Positions 36,007 through 43,459 of a stretch of DNA of 64,000 bases are shown here, one piece after another. The translations under genes were made by a program, and so were the position numbers. This DNA comes from Chloroflexota bacterium (GTDB lineage Bacteria; Chloroflexota; Dehalococcoidia; UBA2979). Under the pieces are notes generated by a model. The model ran no database searches, was not told where the DNA came from, and saw nothing but the letters and a program-made list of their open reading frames with translations. How positions within the stretch are numbered: the first letter of the stretch is position 1; each line of letters opens with the position of its first letter. The stretch covers positions 1 through 64,000 of the forward strand of contig JAPONQ010000017.1 of assembly GCA_026713865.1 (NCBI GenBank). The letters run 5' to 3'.

Positions 36007-36360
36007 CTCTGCTACACGTCGCACGTCGGCTACTCCTAATCGCGATCCACCGGTGGCCTGGCGGGTCCCCAGCCACGCGTCCCCAATCGGGACGGGGAGC
36101 TTAGCACGCACGTTTTGTCGTGCACAACGCTGCAAGAGGAGGCTGGGAACCGACACCACTGCCGCGATCACGCAGACGGTTCGTCGCGGCCCACGTGCCC
36201 AGAGACGCGCTGCGCGACGTGCGTGACCCACCGCTGCGCGGGCCTTCACGCGGGGTCGGCCGCATTCGCGGTGACCGTGCGATCTGCCCGCTAGCCCCTG
36301 TGATGCCCGAGCGGGTGCACGGGCGGCCGAGTCCGGCGGGCGATGCGGTCCGTGGCGTCG
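36007..36360. other. Intergenic region upstream of the binding-protein gene
   Basis: 354 bases without a convincing gene between two minus-strand genes. A small inverted repeat GCACG-TTTTGT-CGTGC lies at 36108-36123. On the minus strand TTGTGC and GCTAAG with a 16-nt spacer overlap it, which could be a weak promoter with an operator for the importer operon. No terminator for the acyl-CoA dehydrogenase gene was identified. Confidence 0.35.
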
Positions 36361-37521
36361 TCAGTACGAGCGCGGCAGCCCGAGTACACGCTGACCGAGA
36401 TAGGCCAGGATCAGGTTGTTGTTGACCGGCGCAATCGACCACAGGCGCGTCTCACGGAACTTCCGCTCTACGTCGTTGTCGACATCGAAGCCGGCGCCGC
36501 CAAAGGTGTCCAGGCAGACATTCGCCGCCTGCCATGCAGCCTTCGAAGCGAGCAGCTTCGCCATATTCGCCTCCGGACCGCAACTCTCGCCACGGTCGAA
36601 CTTCTCTGCGGCGCGGTAGCGCACGAGGTCGGCCGCCTCCAGGTCAGCATGGGCCGCCGCGATCGGAAACTGTACTCCCTGATTCGCCCCGATCGGCCTC
36701 CCGAACACCACCCGATCGCTCGCATAGCGAACGGCCCGATCGATGAACCAGCGACCGTCTCCGATCGCCTCAGCGGCGATCAGGATCCTCTCCGCGTTCC
36801 ACGAGTCGATCACGTACCTGAATCCTTCGCCCTCCTCGCCGATCATGTTCTCCCGCGGCACCATCAGGTCATCGAAGAAGAGCGCGTTCGTGTGCTGATT
36901 GATCATCAGCCTGAGCGGCTGAACGTCTATCGCAGAGGCCTGCCCGGCAAGGTCCACGACGAAGGCGGAGAGACCGCGCGTCTTGTCGTCCAGGTCGGCG
37001 TAGGGTGTCGTCCGGGCCAGCAATATCATCAAATCTGATTGCATCACGCGCGAGATGAAGACCTTCTGCCCGTTGATCCGGTAGCTGTCGCCGTCGCGGA
37101 CGGCCGTGGTCGTGATGCGCGTCGTCTCCGAACCCGCCTCCGGCTCCGTCACGCCGAAAGCCTGCAGCCGGAGCTCCCCGCTCGCGATCCGTGGCAGGTA
37201 GCGCTCCTTCAGCGCGCTGCTGCCGTGTCGCAACAGGATTCCCATCGTGTACATCTGCCCGTGGCAGGCCGAGGAGTTGCCTCCGGATCGATTCACCTCC
37301 TCGAGGATCACGCTGGCCTCAGTCAGGCTTAGGCCGGCCCCGCCGAATTCCGTCGGAATGAGCGCCGACAACCAGCCCAGTTCGGTCAGCTCATCGACGA
37401 AGGCCGTCGGATACTCGCGTTCCCGATCGAGTTCGCGCCAGTAGGACGACGGATACTTGCGGCAGACCTCGCGTATCGCGCGGCGTATCGCCTCGACGCT
37501 TGCCTCGTGTCCGGTGACCAT
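36361..37521 (-). CDS. Acyl-CoA dehydrogenase family protein (catalytic Glu position is Asp)
   Basis: 386 residues of ACAD fold: FGVTEPEAGSETTRITTTA (FAD/substrate loop), INGQKVFISRVMQSD, YASDRVVFGRPIGANQGVQFPIA, and FGGAGF...VERKFRETRL near the C-terminus. In most relatives the last motif reads GF-x2-E-x3-ER; here the Glu position is Asp348, so the catalytic base is altered. It is oriented with the importer and probably oxidises a CoA ester made by the cluster's CoA-transferases. Confidence 0.92.
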   Translation of the reverse strand: MVTGHEASVEAIRRAIREVCRKYPSSYWRELDREREYPTAFVDELTELGWLSALIPTEFGGAGLSLTEASVILEEVNRSGGNSSACHGQMYTMGILLRHGSSALKERYLPRIASGELRLQAFGVTEPEAGSETTRITTTAVRDGDSYRINGQKVFISRVMQSDLMILLARTTPYADLDDKTRGLSAFVVDLAGQASAIDVQPLRLMINQHTNALFFDDLMVPRENMIGEEGEGFRYVIDSWNAERILIAAEAIGDGRWFIDRAVRYASDRVVFGRPIGANQGVQFPIAAAHADLEAADLVRYRAAEKFDRGESCGPEANMAKLLASKAAWQAANVCLDTFGGAGFDVDNDVERKFRETRLWSIAPVNNNLILAYLGQRVLGLPRSY

Positions 37522-37687
37522 TACCGACTCCCGTACGACCGCTGACGCCCCGAGTCGCCGCTTCTCGTTCCCGTTCGCGCCGAGCGGCCGCTCGGCGTGC
37601 CTGAGCGGCAGGAGGCGCGCGCAGGTGTGACGCCTCGCGGCGCGCTGATCCCGACGGTCCCGTCGTTGTCGATCTCCCGCTGAGCCA

Positions 37688-37952
37688 TCACCACCAGAGC
37701 TCCCGCTCGACCGCCGAGCGCTGCGCCAGATCGGACGGCAGCTCGCGCCTGCCGATGCGCGTCCCGAGCAGGGAGCGGGTCGGCTGGTACACCGGCCTCA
37801 CGCCGCAACTTGTGCCGGTACGGCCCATCATCGAGCAGGTCGTCGACCGTGCCGGTGCAGGCCGTCATCGCCTGGGCACTCGACTGCTGCCAGTCGGCTC
37901 CCCGCTCCGCACTGGTGACCGGGCGAATGTGGATGAACGCAGGATCTGCCAT
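37688..37952 (-). pseudogene. Frameshifted small gene or relic, unrecognised
   Basis: Minus-strand frame 1 from ATG 37952 gives MADPAFIHIRPVTSAERGADWQ... to about 37805 (…DDGPYRHKL). The coding pattern then appears to continue in another frame as VRPVYQPTRSLLGTRIGRRE... and ends ELWW at a TGA (37688-37690). Each piece looks protein-like while the continued original frame turns Arg/Ala-rich. I do not recognise the product. A sequencing error cannot be excluded. Confidence 0.35.
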
Positions 37953-38140
37953 CCAGACCGCTCCTGACCGTACGGCCGGGGTACGGATCCTCGCGAATAT
38001 ACACGGCGGAGCAGCGAGTCGGACCGCCCGCCGCGGTGACAGGTTCCGCCGATTCGAGAGCGGAATCACCGAGAGCGGGAAGAACTGCCGGACGTTAGTC
38101 TGCGCTATCCCGTCAATGTGGTCGCTCTGACCGCCGACCC

Positions 38141-38298
38141 ATCACTGCCTCCACCAGACGTCGCTCGGAGGCATCCGCCGGCGGCTCTCGCACGATGCGC
38201 CGAGTCGGGACGGTTGTTGCGGGCTCCGCGGCGAGCCGAGGTGCGAGGTGCTGCACGAACTCGGCGACGCCGGCGGGCAGATCAACGCCCTCGCCTGA
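38141..38298 (+). pseudogene. Relic of a class III CoA-transferase C-terminus
   Basis: Plus-strand translation ends SLGGIRRRLSHDAPSRDG, then CCGLRGEPRCEVLHELGDAG and GQINALA before a TGA at 38296-38298. This aligns with the C-terminal end of the intact enzyme at 17343-18611 (LLGGFLWRLSPDEPSWD, CGLLGEHNREVLREVGYDEG, EIDALFEA). The upstream part is interrupted by stops and no full gene exists. Identity is moderate, so it is an old paralogue rather than a recent duplicate. Confidence 0.55.
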
Positions 38299-39649
38299 GC
38301 CGCCGTCCTGAGCGATAGCTGCCCCGACCCCCCTGCGCGCGGCTGGCCCCCGCACCGGGGTGCACCGGGGACGGATCACGCACGAAGGGCATGATCGCGG
38401 CAGCGAACAGGCCGAGCACGCCCATGACGACGAGGATCCCGTCGTAGCTTCCGGCGACGTCGTGGTAGAGGGCGAGCGCGAGCGGACCCGCCGCGCCGAA
38501 GACAAGCGAGAACGGCATCACGACGCCCCGCACGGCCCCCAGATAGCGGCGCCCGAAGAGCGTGGCCCAGAGCAGTTCGTTGAGCGGGGCGAAGCCGGCC
38601 ATCCCCAGCCCCACGGTGAGAAAACTCACGGCGACGAGCGGCGTGCTGCCCACGCGCGCGGAGGCGACGACGGCCAGCATGCCGACGGCGACGCAAGAAA
38701 ACGCCCCCGTCGCGAGCAGGCGAACGGAGGTCCGCTCGGCGGCGAGGCCCCACAGCGGGCGCGTGAGCAGGCCCGGGAGGGCCAGCAGCGAGAGCATCAG
38801 GGCCGCCGTCGTGCGCGGGAAGCCGGCGTCGGTGAGGAAGGGGAGCCCCTGCGTCGCCAGCGAGAGCACGTTGAGACCGACGAGGCCGAAGGCGACGATG
38901 AGCAGCCAGAACGCCGGCGTCCGGATCGCCTGCGAGCGGGTCAGCGAGCGCTCGAAGTCGGCGCGGGCGATCCGCTCTTGCTCACCACCGCCTGCATCGG
39001 CGGCGCGCCCGTCGGGCAGAAGCCCGCGGTCCTCGGGCCGGCGCCGCATGGCCAGCGCCGCCGGCAGGACGAGCAGCGCGGTCGCGAGCGCGAGCCCCCG
39101 CCAGCCCGCGCGCCAGCCGAAGGCGTCGACAACCGGCGTGAGCGCGTTCGGCACCACGACGCCGGCGAGCGAAAGACCCATCGCCGCGATCGCGATCGCG
39201 CGGCCCCGGCGGGTCACGAACCACTTCGACAGCGTGACGCTCACCACCAGGGAGCCGCCGACGGCGATGCCCGCCGACTGCAGCAGCCCACGCAGAAGCC
39301 ACCACTGCCAGAGCTCCTGGACCTCGGCTGTGAGGAGCAACGTGATGACGGTGGCGGCGCCGCCGGCGAGCACGAGCGGGCGCCCGCCGTGCCGGTCGAT
39401 CAGCCCGCCCACGGCGAGGCCGGAGAACGCCATGACGGCCTGTCCCCCGATGAAGGCGGCGATGAACTCGGTGCGCGTCCAGCCCAGCTCCTCGGTCATC
39501 GGCTCGAGGAAGACGCCCGGTATGTAGCCGACGAGCCCCGCGCCCATCACGAGGTTGATCACGAGACCGGCGGCGACGATGTACCAGCCGGCGTAGAAGC
39601 GCGGTCTCCGGTCGCGCCGGCCCGCCGCAGACGGCGCCCGGGGCGTCAG
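38282..39649 (-). CDS. MFS transporter (OFA/MCT-like), probable CTG start
   Basis: 455 residues, about twelve TM helices: FYAGWYIVAAGLVINLVMGAG opens TM1, DRHGGRPLVLAGG is the TM2-3 loop, and SKWFVTRRGRAIAIAAMG is the matching loop of the family. It resembles the MFS protein at 144-1475. No ATG, GTG or TTG is available before TM1. A CTG at 39649 overlaps the stop of the upstream metallo-beta-lactamase gene (CTGA), mirroring the ATGA overlaps seen elsewhere. The C-terminus runs into the CoA-transferase relic on the other strand. Confidence 0.88.
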   Translation of the reverse strand: MTPRAPSAAGRRDRRPRFYAGWYIVAAGLVINLVMGAGLVGYIPGVFLEPMTEELGWTRTEFIAAFIGGQAVMAFSGLAVGGLIDRHGGRPLVLAGGAATVITLLLTAEVQELWQWWLLRGLLQSAGIAVGGSLVVSVTLSKWFVTRRGRAIAIAAMGLSLAGVVVPNALTPVVDAFGWRAGWRGLALATALLVLPAALAMRRRPEDRGLLPDGRAADAGGGEQERIARADFERSLTRSQAIRTPAFWLLIVAFGLVGLNVLSLATQGLPFLTDAGFPRTTAALMLSLLALPGLLTRPLWGLAAERTSVRLLATGAFSCVAVGMLAVVASARVGSTPLVAVSFLTVGLGMAGFAPLNELLWATLFGRRYLGAVRGVVMPFSLVFGAAGPLALALYHDVAGSYDGILVVMGVLGLFAAAIMPFVRDPSPVHPGAGASRAQGGRGSYRSGRRLRRGR

Positions 39650-40482
39650 AGGGCCCGGAAGATGCGCCGGCCCTCGAGGCGGACGACGTGCCCGAAGCCG
39701 GGCGCGGGGAAGTGGCCGGCGATGACGAGGGGCGACTCCGACTCGAGCTCCTCCATGACGCGCCGCCGGGTGCGGGCGGCCGCCCGGGAGTCCTCGTCGA
39801 AGCGCGGGCCCCACTCCGTCTCCTGCACCTGTGCGGGGTGATGGGCGACGTCGCCCAGCACGACGGCCCGTTCGCCCCGGGACTCGAGCAGCAGGCTCTG
39901 ATGGCCGGGCGTGTGGCCCGGCGTCGGGAGCAGCCGCACCCCCTCGGCCAGTTGCTCCTCGCCGCGCGTCGTCTCGAGCATGCCTCGCTCCGCGAGCGGC
40001 GCCACCTGCCCGGCGATGTGAGGGTAGCTCCCGGCACGCTCCGGGGAGCCGAAGTAGAGCCAGTCGCGCTCGGGGACGAGGTGGCGGGCGCGGCCGAAGG
40101 AGGGCTCGCCCGAGACGATGTTCCAGCCCACGTGGTCGCCGTGCAGGTGGGTGAAGAGCACGGTGTCGACCTCGCCCGGCGCGACTCCGGCGGCGTGGAG
40201 CTCCTCGAGCAAGCGGCCGCGCAGGCCGCCGAGACGTTCGTGCGGGCCGGGCCCGAGTCCGGTGTCGACGACAATCGTCCGGTCCGGCATTCGCACCAGA
40301 AATCCCTGCGTGTTGAAGGTGAAGTTCTCGCCCGCGCCCGCATCCGGGTAGAGCTCGCGGTAGGGCGGCCACGCCGCGGCCGGGACGTCGGGGAAGGTCC
40401 AGGTGAAGGCGCGCCGGAGCGGCGTGTCGTAGAGGGCGACGACCTCGATGGCACCCACGCGCACGGAGCTCGGTCCCGTCAC
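39646..40482 (-). CDS. Metallo-beta-lactamase fold hydrolase
   Basis: 278 residues: FLVRMPDRTIVVDTGLG, FTHLHGDHVGWN (HxHxDH zinc motif), PTPGHTPGHQSLLLES (third His), VVLGDVAHHPAQ with the bridging Asp, and IAGHFPAPGFGHV (last His). This set matches AHL-lactonase/quorum-quenching-type and other hydrolases of the superfamily, substrate unknown. The GTG at 40482 is preferred (GGGAGGG about 15 nt upstream, no closer site). It is coupled to the MFS gene downstream. Confidence 0.9.
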   Translation of the reverse strand: MTGPSSVRVGAIEVVALYDTPLRRAFTWTFPDVPAAAWPPYRELYPDAGAGENFTFNTQGFLVRMPDRTIVVDTGLGPGPHERLGGLRGRLLEELHAAGVAPGEVDTVLFTHLHGDHVGWNIVSGEPSFGRARHLVPERDWLYFGSPERAGSYPHIAGQVAPLAERGMLETTRGEEQLAEGVRLLPTPGHTPGHQSLLLESRGERAVVLGDVAHHPAQVQETEWGPRFDEDSRAAARTRRRVMEELESESPLVIAGHFPAPGFGHVVRLEGRRIFRAL

Positions 40483-40562
40483 CAGGGTGCCACCCTCCCG
40501 TGCGCCGCCGCGCGCCCGCATTGAAGCACAGGCGGAGGCCGAGGGGCGCGGCGTTCCCTTGC

Positions 40563-41801
40563 TCAGCGTGCCCGGATGCCCCCCGCGGCGAGCCACACCG
40601 CTCCCGCCGAGGCGAGGAGCACCGAGCCCCCGAGGGTGAGCGCGGCCTGCACGGTGGTCGCGTCGGCGACGGCGCCGAGCGTGAGGGGGCCTACCCACCC
40701 CCAGCCGATCGCGAAGTGCCAGCCGCCGACCGCCCGTCCCCGCAGCGCGGCGGGGACCGCGTCCTGCAGCATGATCCACTCGAGCGTGTCGACCATCGCC
40801 GCCGCGGCGCCGATGCCGCCGCAGGCGAGCAGGGAGAGCCAGAAGAGCGTCGAGTTCCCCACCACGAGCAGCAGCGCGCCAAAGAGCGCGAAGACGGCGA
40901 TGAGTATCAACCCGCGGCGCAGGCGATCCGCCGCCCCGACCAGGAAGGCCATCCCGACCATCGAGCCGGCGGAGGCGCCTGCCGTCAGCACGCCGAGACC
41001 CTCGGGCCCGACATCCAGCACCCGGTCGGCGACCGCGGGGAGCAGCCCCATGTAGGAGAAACCGAAGATCTCGACGATGATCATCATCCCGAGCAGGAGC
41101 CGGACCACCGGCGTGGTCAGGATCAGGCGCAGCCCCTCGATCACCTCGGCGGAGAAGCGGGCGACGGGGCGGGGGGCAGCTTGCTCGCGGTGAGCGCGCG
41201 CGAAGAACAGCGCCGCGAAGGCGAGCGGCACGGCGCCTGCCAGAAGCGCCGGGGCGGGGCCGAGCCAGCCGATGAGCACGCCCGCGCCCAGGGATCCTGC
41301 GACGCCGATGGAGCGCTGGCCGAGGGAGGTGAGGCTGATGGCGTTCCCGAGCCGCTCGCGCCCCACGATCGCGGCCTGCAGCGGCTGGAGAGCCGTGCTC
41401 TGGAAGGCGTTGGTCGATCCGGAGACCGCGGCGAGCGCGATCAGGAGCGGCACCACGGCGACGCCGAGGGCGACGGTGAGCGCCATCAGGCTCACCACGA
41501 CCAGGCGCACGACCGCGGCCGCGGCCAGCACGCGGGCGCGCGGCCAACGATCGGAGACGGCGCCGGCGATCGGGCCGACGACGAGATGGGGCACGGTGCG
41601 CACCGCGAAGGAGAGGGCGGCGAGCAGCACCGAGCCGGTCTCGTCGAGGACGAACCAGCCGACCGCGAGCCGCTCCATCGAGACGCCGAGGCCGAAGAGA
41701 ACGGCGCCGAGCCAGGTCGTCCGGAAGAGGGGCTCACGGAAGGAGGCGAACGGGCCGGGGCGAGGGGAGGGAGCGCCCGTTTCGCCTCCGTCGCCGCTCA
41801 C
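40563..41801 (-). CDS. MFS transporter (enterobactin-exporter-like, MFS_3)
   Basis: 412 residues with about ten to twelve TM helices. FREPLFRTTWLGAVLFGLGVSMERLAVGWFV opens the protein, PHLVVGPIAGAVSDRWPRARVL is the TM2-3 loop, and FQSTALQPLQAAIVGRERLGNAISL is typical of the EntS-like group. Substrate unknown. GTG at 41801 has GGGGGGAG about 7 nt upstream. It starts 194 nt from the tRNA-Sec gene on the opposite strand; that interval holds no recognisable feature. Confidence 0.9.
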   Translation of the reverse strand: MSGDGGETGAPSPRPGPFASFREPLFRTTWLGAVLFGLGVSMERLAVGWFVLDETGSVLLAALSFAVRTVPHLVVGPIAGAVSDRWPRARVLAAAAVVRLVVVSLMALTVALGVAVVPLLIALAAVSGSTNAFQSTALQPLQAAIVGRERLGNAISLTSLGQRSIGVAGSLGAGVLIGWLGPAPALLAGAVPLAFAALFFARAHREQAAPRPVARFSAEVIEGLRLILTTPVVRLLLGMMIIVEIFGFSYMGLLPAVADRVLDVGPEGLGVLTAGASAGSMVGMAFLVGAADRLRRGLILIAVFALFGALLLVVGNSTLFWLSLLACGGIGAAAAMVDTLEWIMLQDAVPAALRGRAVGGWHFAIGWGWVGPLTLGAVADATTVQAALTLGGSVLLASAGAVWLAAGGIRAR

Positions 41802-41995
41802 GACCGCTCCCCCCGGGCCGCGCCCCTCCCCGGCGCTCCCGGGGCTACTCGGCGGCCCCGGGCGGTCCGGAGGGAGGGAAGGCTGCCGGCGAGAGCGATG
41901 GTGGCACGCGGGGCGACGGCGTGCACACGGCGCGGGGCGCGACCGCACGCGGCACGGGCGGTGACAGCAACCGGCGGGGCCGCGAGAATAGCCGC

Positions 41996-42092
41996 GGGAG
42001 TGGATGGTGTCCGGTGGTGCCCGCGGTCTTCAAAACCGTTGTGGGGCCGCGTCGCGGTCCTGGGTGGGTTCGACTCCCACGCACTCCCGCCA
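41996..42092 (+). tRNA. selC: tRNA-Sec (TCA anticodon)
   Basis: 97 nt beginning GGGAGTGG and ending CACTCCC-G-CCA, with CCA encoded. The anticodon region GGTCTTCAAAACC contains TCA to read UGA. The long extra arm folds as GGGCCGC-GTC-GCGGTCC, and the T arm is GTGGG-TTCGACT-CCCAC. The order and wording (TCCGGTG, CTTCAAA, GGGGCCGC, GGTTCGACTCC) match the E. coli selC product closely. The eighth acceptor pair is a G-G mismatch. No selA, selB or selD lies in the window. Confidence 0.95.
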
Positions 42093-42272
42093 CCACCTCA
42101 GGGACGGTCGGCTCGAGGCGGTGACGCCCGGATAGCCACCGCGAATAACGCGGAAACATCGGCCAACGATGCGGCGACATCGCTTGACGGTTCGCACGGC
42201 CACCGCTTTCCTACGGCTTCGAGCCGGATTCCGCGCCGGTGCTGATGCGCGGCCGCACGCCCAGGAGCACCC

Positions 42273-42977
42273 TTGTCCACCAACTCGACACCGGACGGAG
42301 CAGCGCCACACGACCTCACGGCGGAAGATCACGCGATCGGCCTGCCGGAATTCACGACCGAGCAGCTGCTGTTGATCAAGCAAGGCGCAGCGAGGCTTCG
42401 CAACGAGTTCGAAGGCGTCTTCAATGCCGAGACCGTCGAGCGCTACATGGTCGACTCTCGCACAAAGCTGAAGGCCGGTGCCCGGCTGCTGGACTGGCTG
42501 CCGCTGCTCATAGAGCGCTTCACCCGCGACCGGCTCCGAGCGCTCAAGCGCCTTGAAGTCGGATCGCTGGATGTGCCTGCGGTGCTGTTCTTGTGCACGC
42601 ACAACGCGGGCCGCTCCCAGATGGCGGCAGGGTGGCTGCGCCATCTCGCCGGCAGCCGCGTGGAGGTGTTTTCCGGCGGTTCGGATCCGGGGCTCGAAAC
42701 CAACGCCACGGCGATCGAGGCCATGGGAGAGATCGGCATCGACATCACTGGCGAGTACCCCAAACCGTGGACTGACGAGATTGCCCGCGCCGCCGATGTC
42801 ATCGTCACGATGGGATGCGGCGACGCTTGTCCGATCTTCCCGGGCAAGCGTTACGAAGACTGGGAGCTCACCGACCCGGCGGGCCAGCCGATCGAGGTTG
42901 TGCGTGAAATACGCGACGACATCGGCCACCGCGTCGGCGCGCTGCTCGCGACGCTAAGAATTCCGGCCGCGGCGTAA
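42273..42977 (+). CDS. Low-molecular-weight phosphatase-type arsenate reductase with N-terminal helical domain
   Basis: 234 residues. Residues about 20-95 form a helical domain (FEGVFNAETVERYMVDSRTKL) found in actinobacterial ArsC proteins. The LMW-phosphatase domain starts at about 100 with the catalytic loop CTHNAGRSQMAAG, continues to SGGSDPG and has the ArsC segment MGCGDACPIFPGKRYEDWELTDPAG, in which Cys residues serve thiol relay. Members reduce arsenate using thioredoxin or mycothiol. The TTG at 42273 has AGGAG 6 nt upstream. It lies 180 nt downstream of tRNA-Sec on the same strand but contains no in-frame TGA. Confidence 0.9.
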   Translation: MSTNSTPDGAAPHDLTAEDHAIGLPEFTTEQLLLIKQGAARLRNEFEGVFNAETVERYMVDSRTKLKAGARLLDWLPLLIERFTRDRLRALKRLEVGSLDVPAVLFLCTHNAGRSQMAAGWLRHLAGSRVEVFSGGSDPGLETNATAIEAMGEIGIDITGEYPKPWTDEIARAADVIVTMGCGDACPIFPGKRYEDWELTDPAGQPIEVVREIRDDIGHRVGALLATLRIPAAA

Positions 42978-43007
42978 ACGAGAATCGCAGCAGCGCCGTC
43001 GCCGCCT

Positions 43008-43307
43008 CTAGGATGCGACGGCTTCGGCGGCGGGGCCTTGGGGCGGCAGTCCGATGGGGAAGGCGTCGCGGATAGCGGCGTCGACGGCGCTGCTGATGTG
43101 AGACGGCCAGTGGTTCGCCGTTGAATCTCCGCTCTCAAGGTCGATCACGTACGACATCATCGACTTCACTCTATCGCGATATCGCAGCAGGCAAATGCGC
43201 CGCCCGGCTCCCGTCTCAATGACACCCTTGACCGCATCCTCGGTCGCGTGCGTGACGATGGAGAAAATGACCAACTCGCTCGTGACAATGGTCTTCGTTG
43301 CTCCCAA
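43008..43307 (-). CDS. Hypothetical protein, possibly 5'-truncated
   Basis: About 99 residues from a TTG start: LGATKTIVTSELVIFSIVTHATEDAVKG, then a Ser/Asp-containing C-terminal half ending PPQGPAAEAVAS. Composition looks like a real globular protein. The open frame continues upstream with protein-like sequence (PNASLVSAGEADLRGEEAVRA) to about 43400 but no good start codon or ribosome site appears there. I do not recognise it; it may be the remains of a longer gene cut off by the flavoprotein gene. Confidence 0.45.
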   Translation of the reverse strand: MGATKTIVTSELVIFSIVTHATEDAVKGVIETGAGRRICLLRYRDRVKSMMSYVIDLESGDSTANHWPSHISSAVDAAIRDAFPIGLPPQGPAAEAVAS

Positions 43308-43459
43308 CGCCCGGACAGCCTCCTCGCCGCGCAGGTCCGCCTCGCCGGCGCTGACCAGCGAAGCGTTCGGATAAGGTACCTGCGGGCCCGCCGGACGCCG
43401 ACACCCACGCGTATGACGAGGCCAGCGCCGTAGATGAGGGTGGCGAAGGAGCCGAACAT

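Noticed and set aside
38113-38505. Minus-strand frame containing GEGVDLPAGVAEFVQHLAPR
   Set aside because: It looks conserved because it is the antisense of a CoA-transferase C-terminus; the same antisense pattern occurs opposite 17343-18611. The real signal is the plus-strand relic.
42273-42977. Selenoprotein candidate next to tRNA-Sec
   Set aside because: The arsenate-reductase gene ends at a proper TAA with its cysteines encoded as Cys, and has no in-frame TGA or SECIS-like hairpin.
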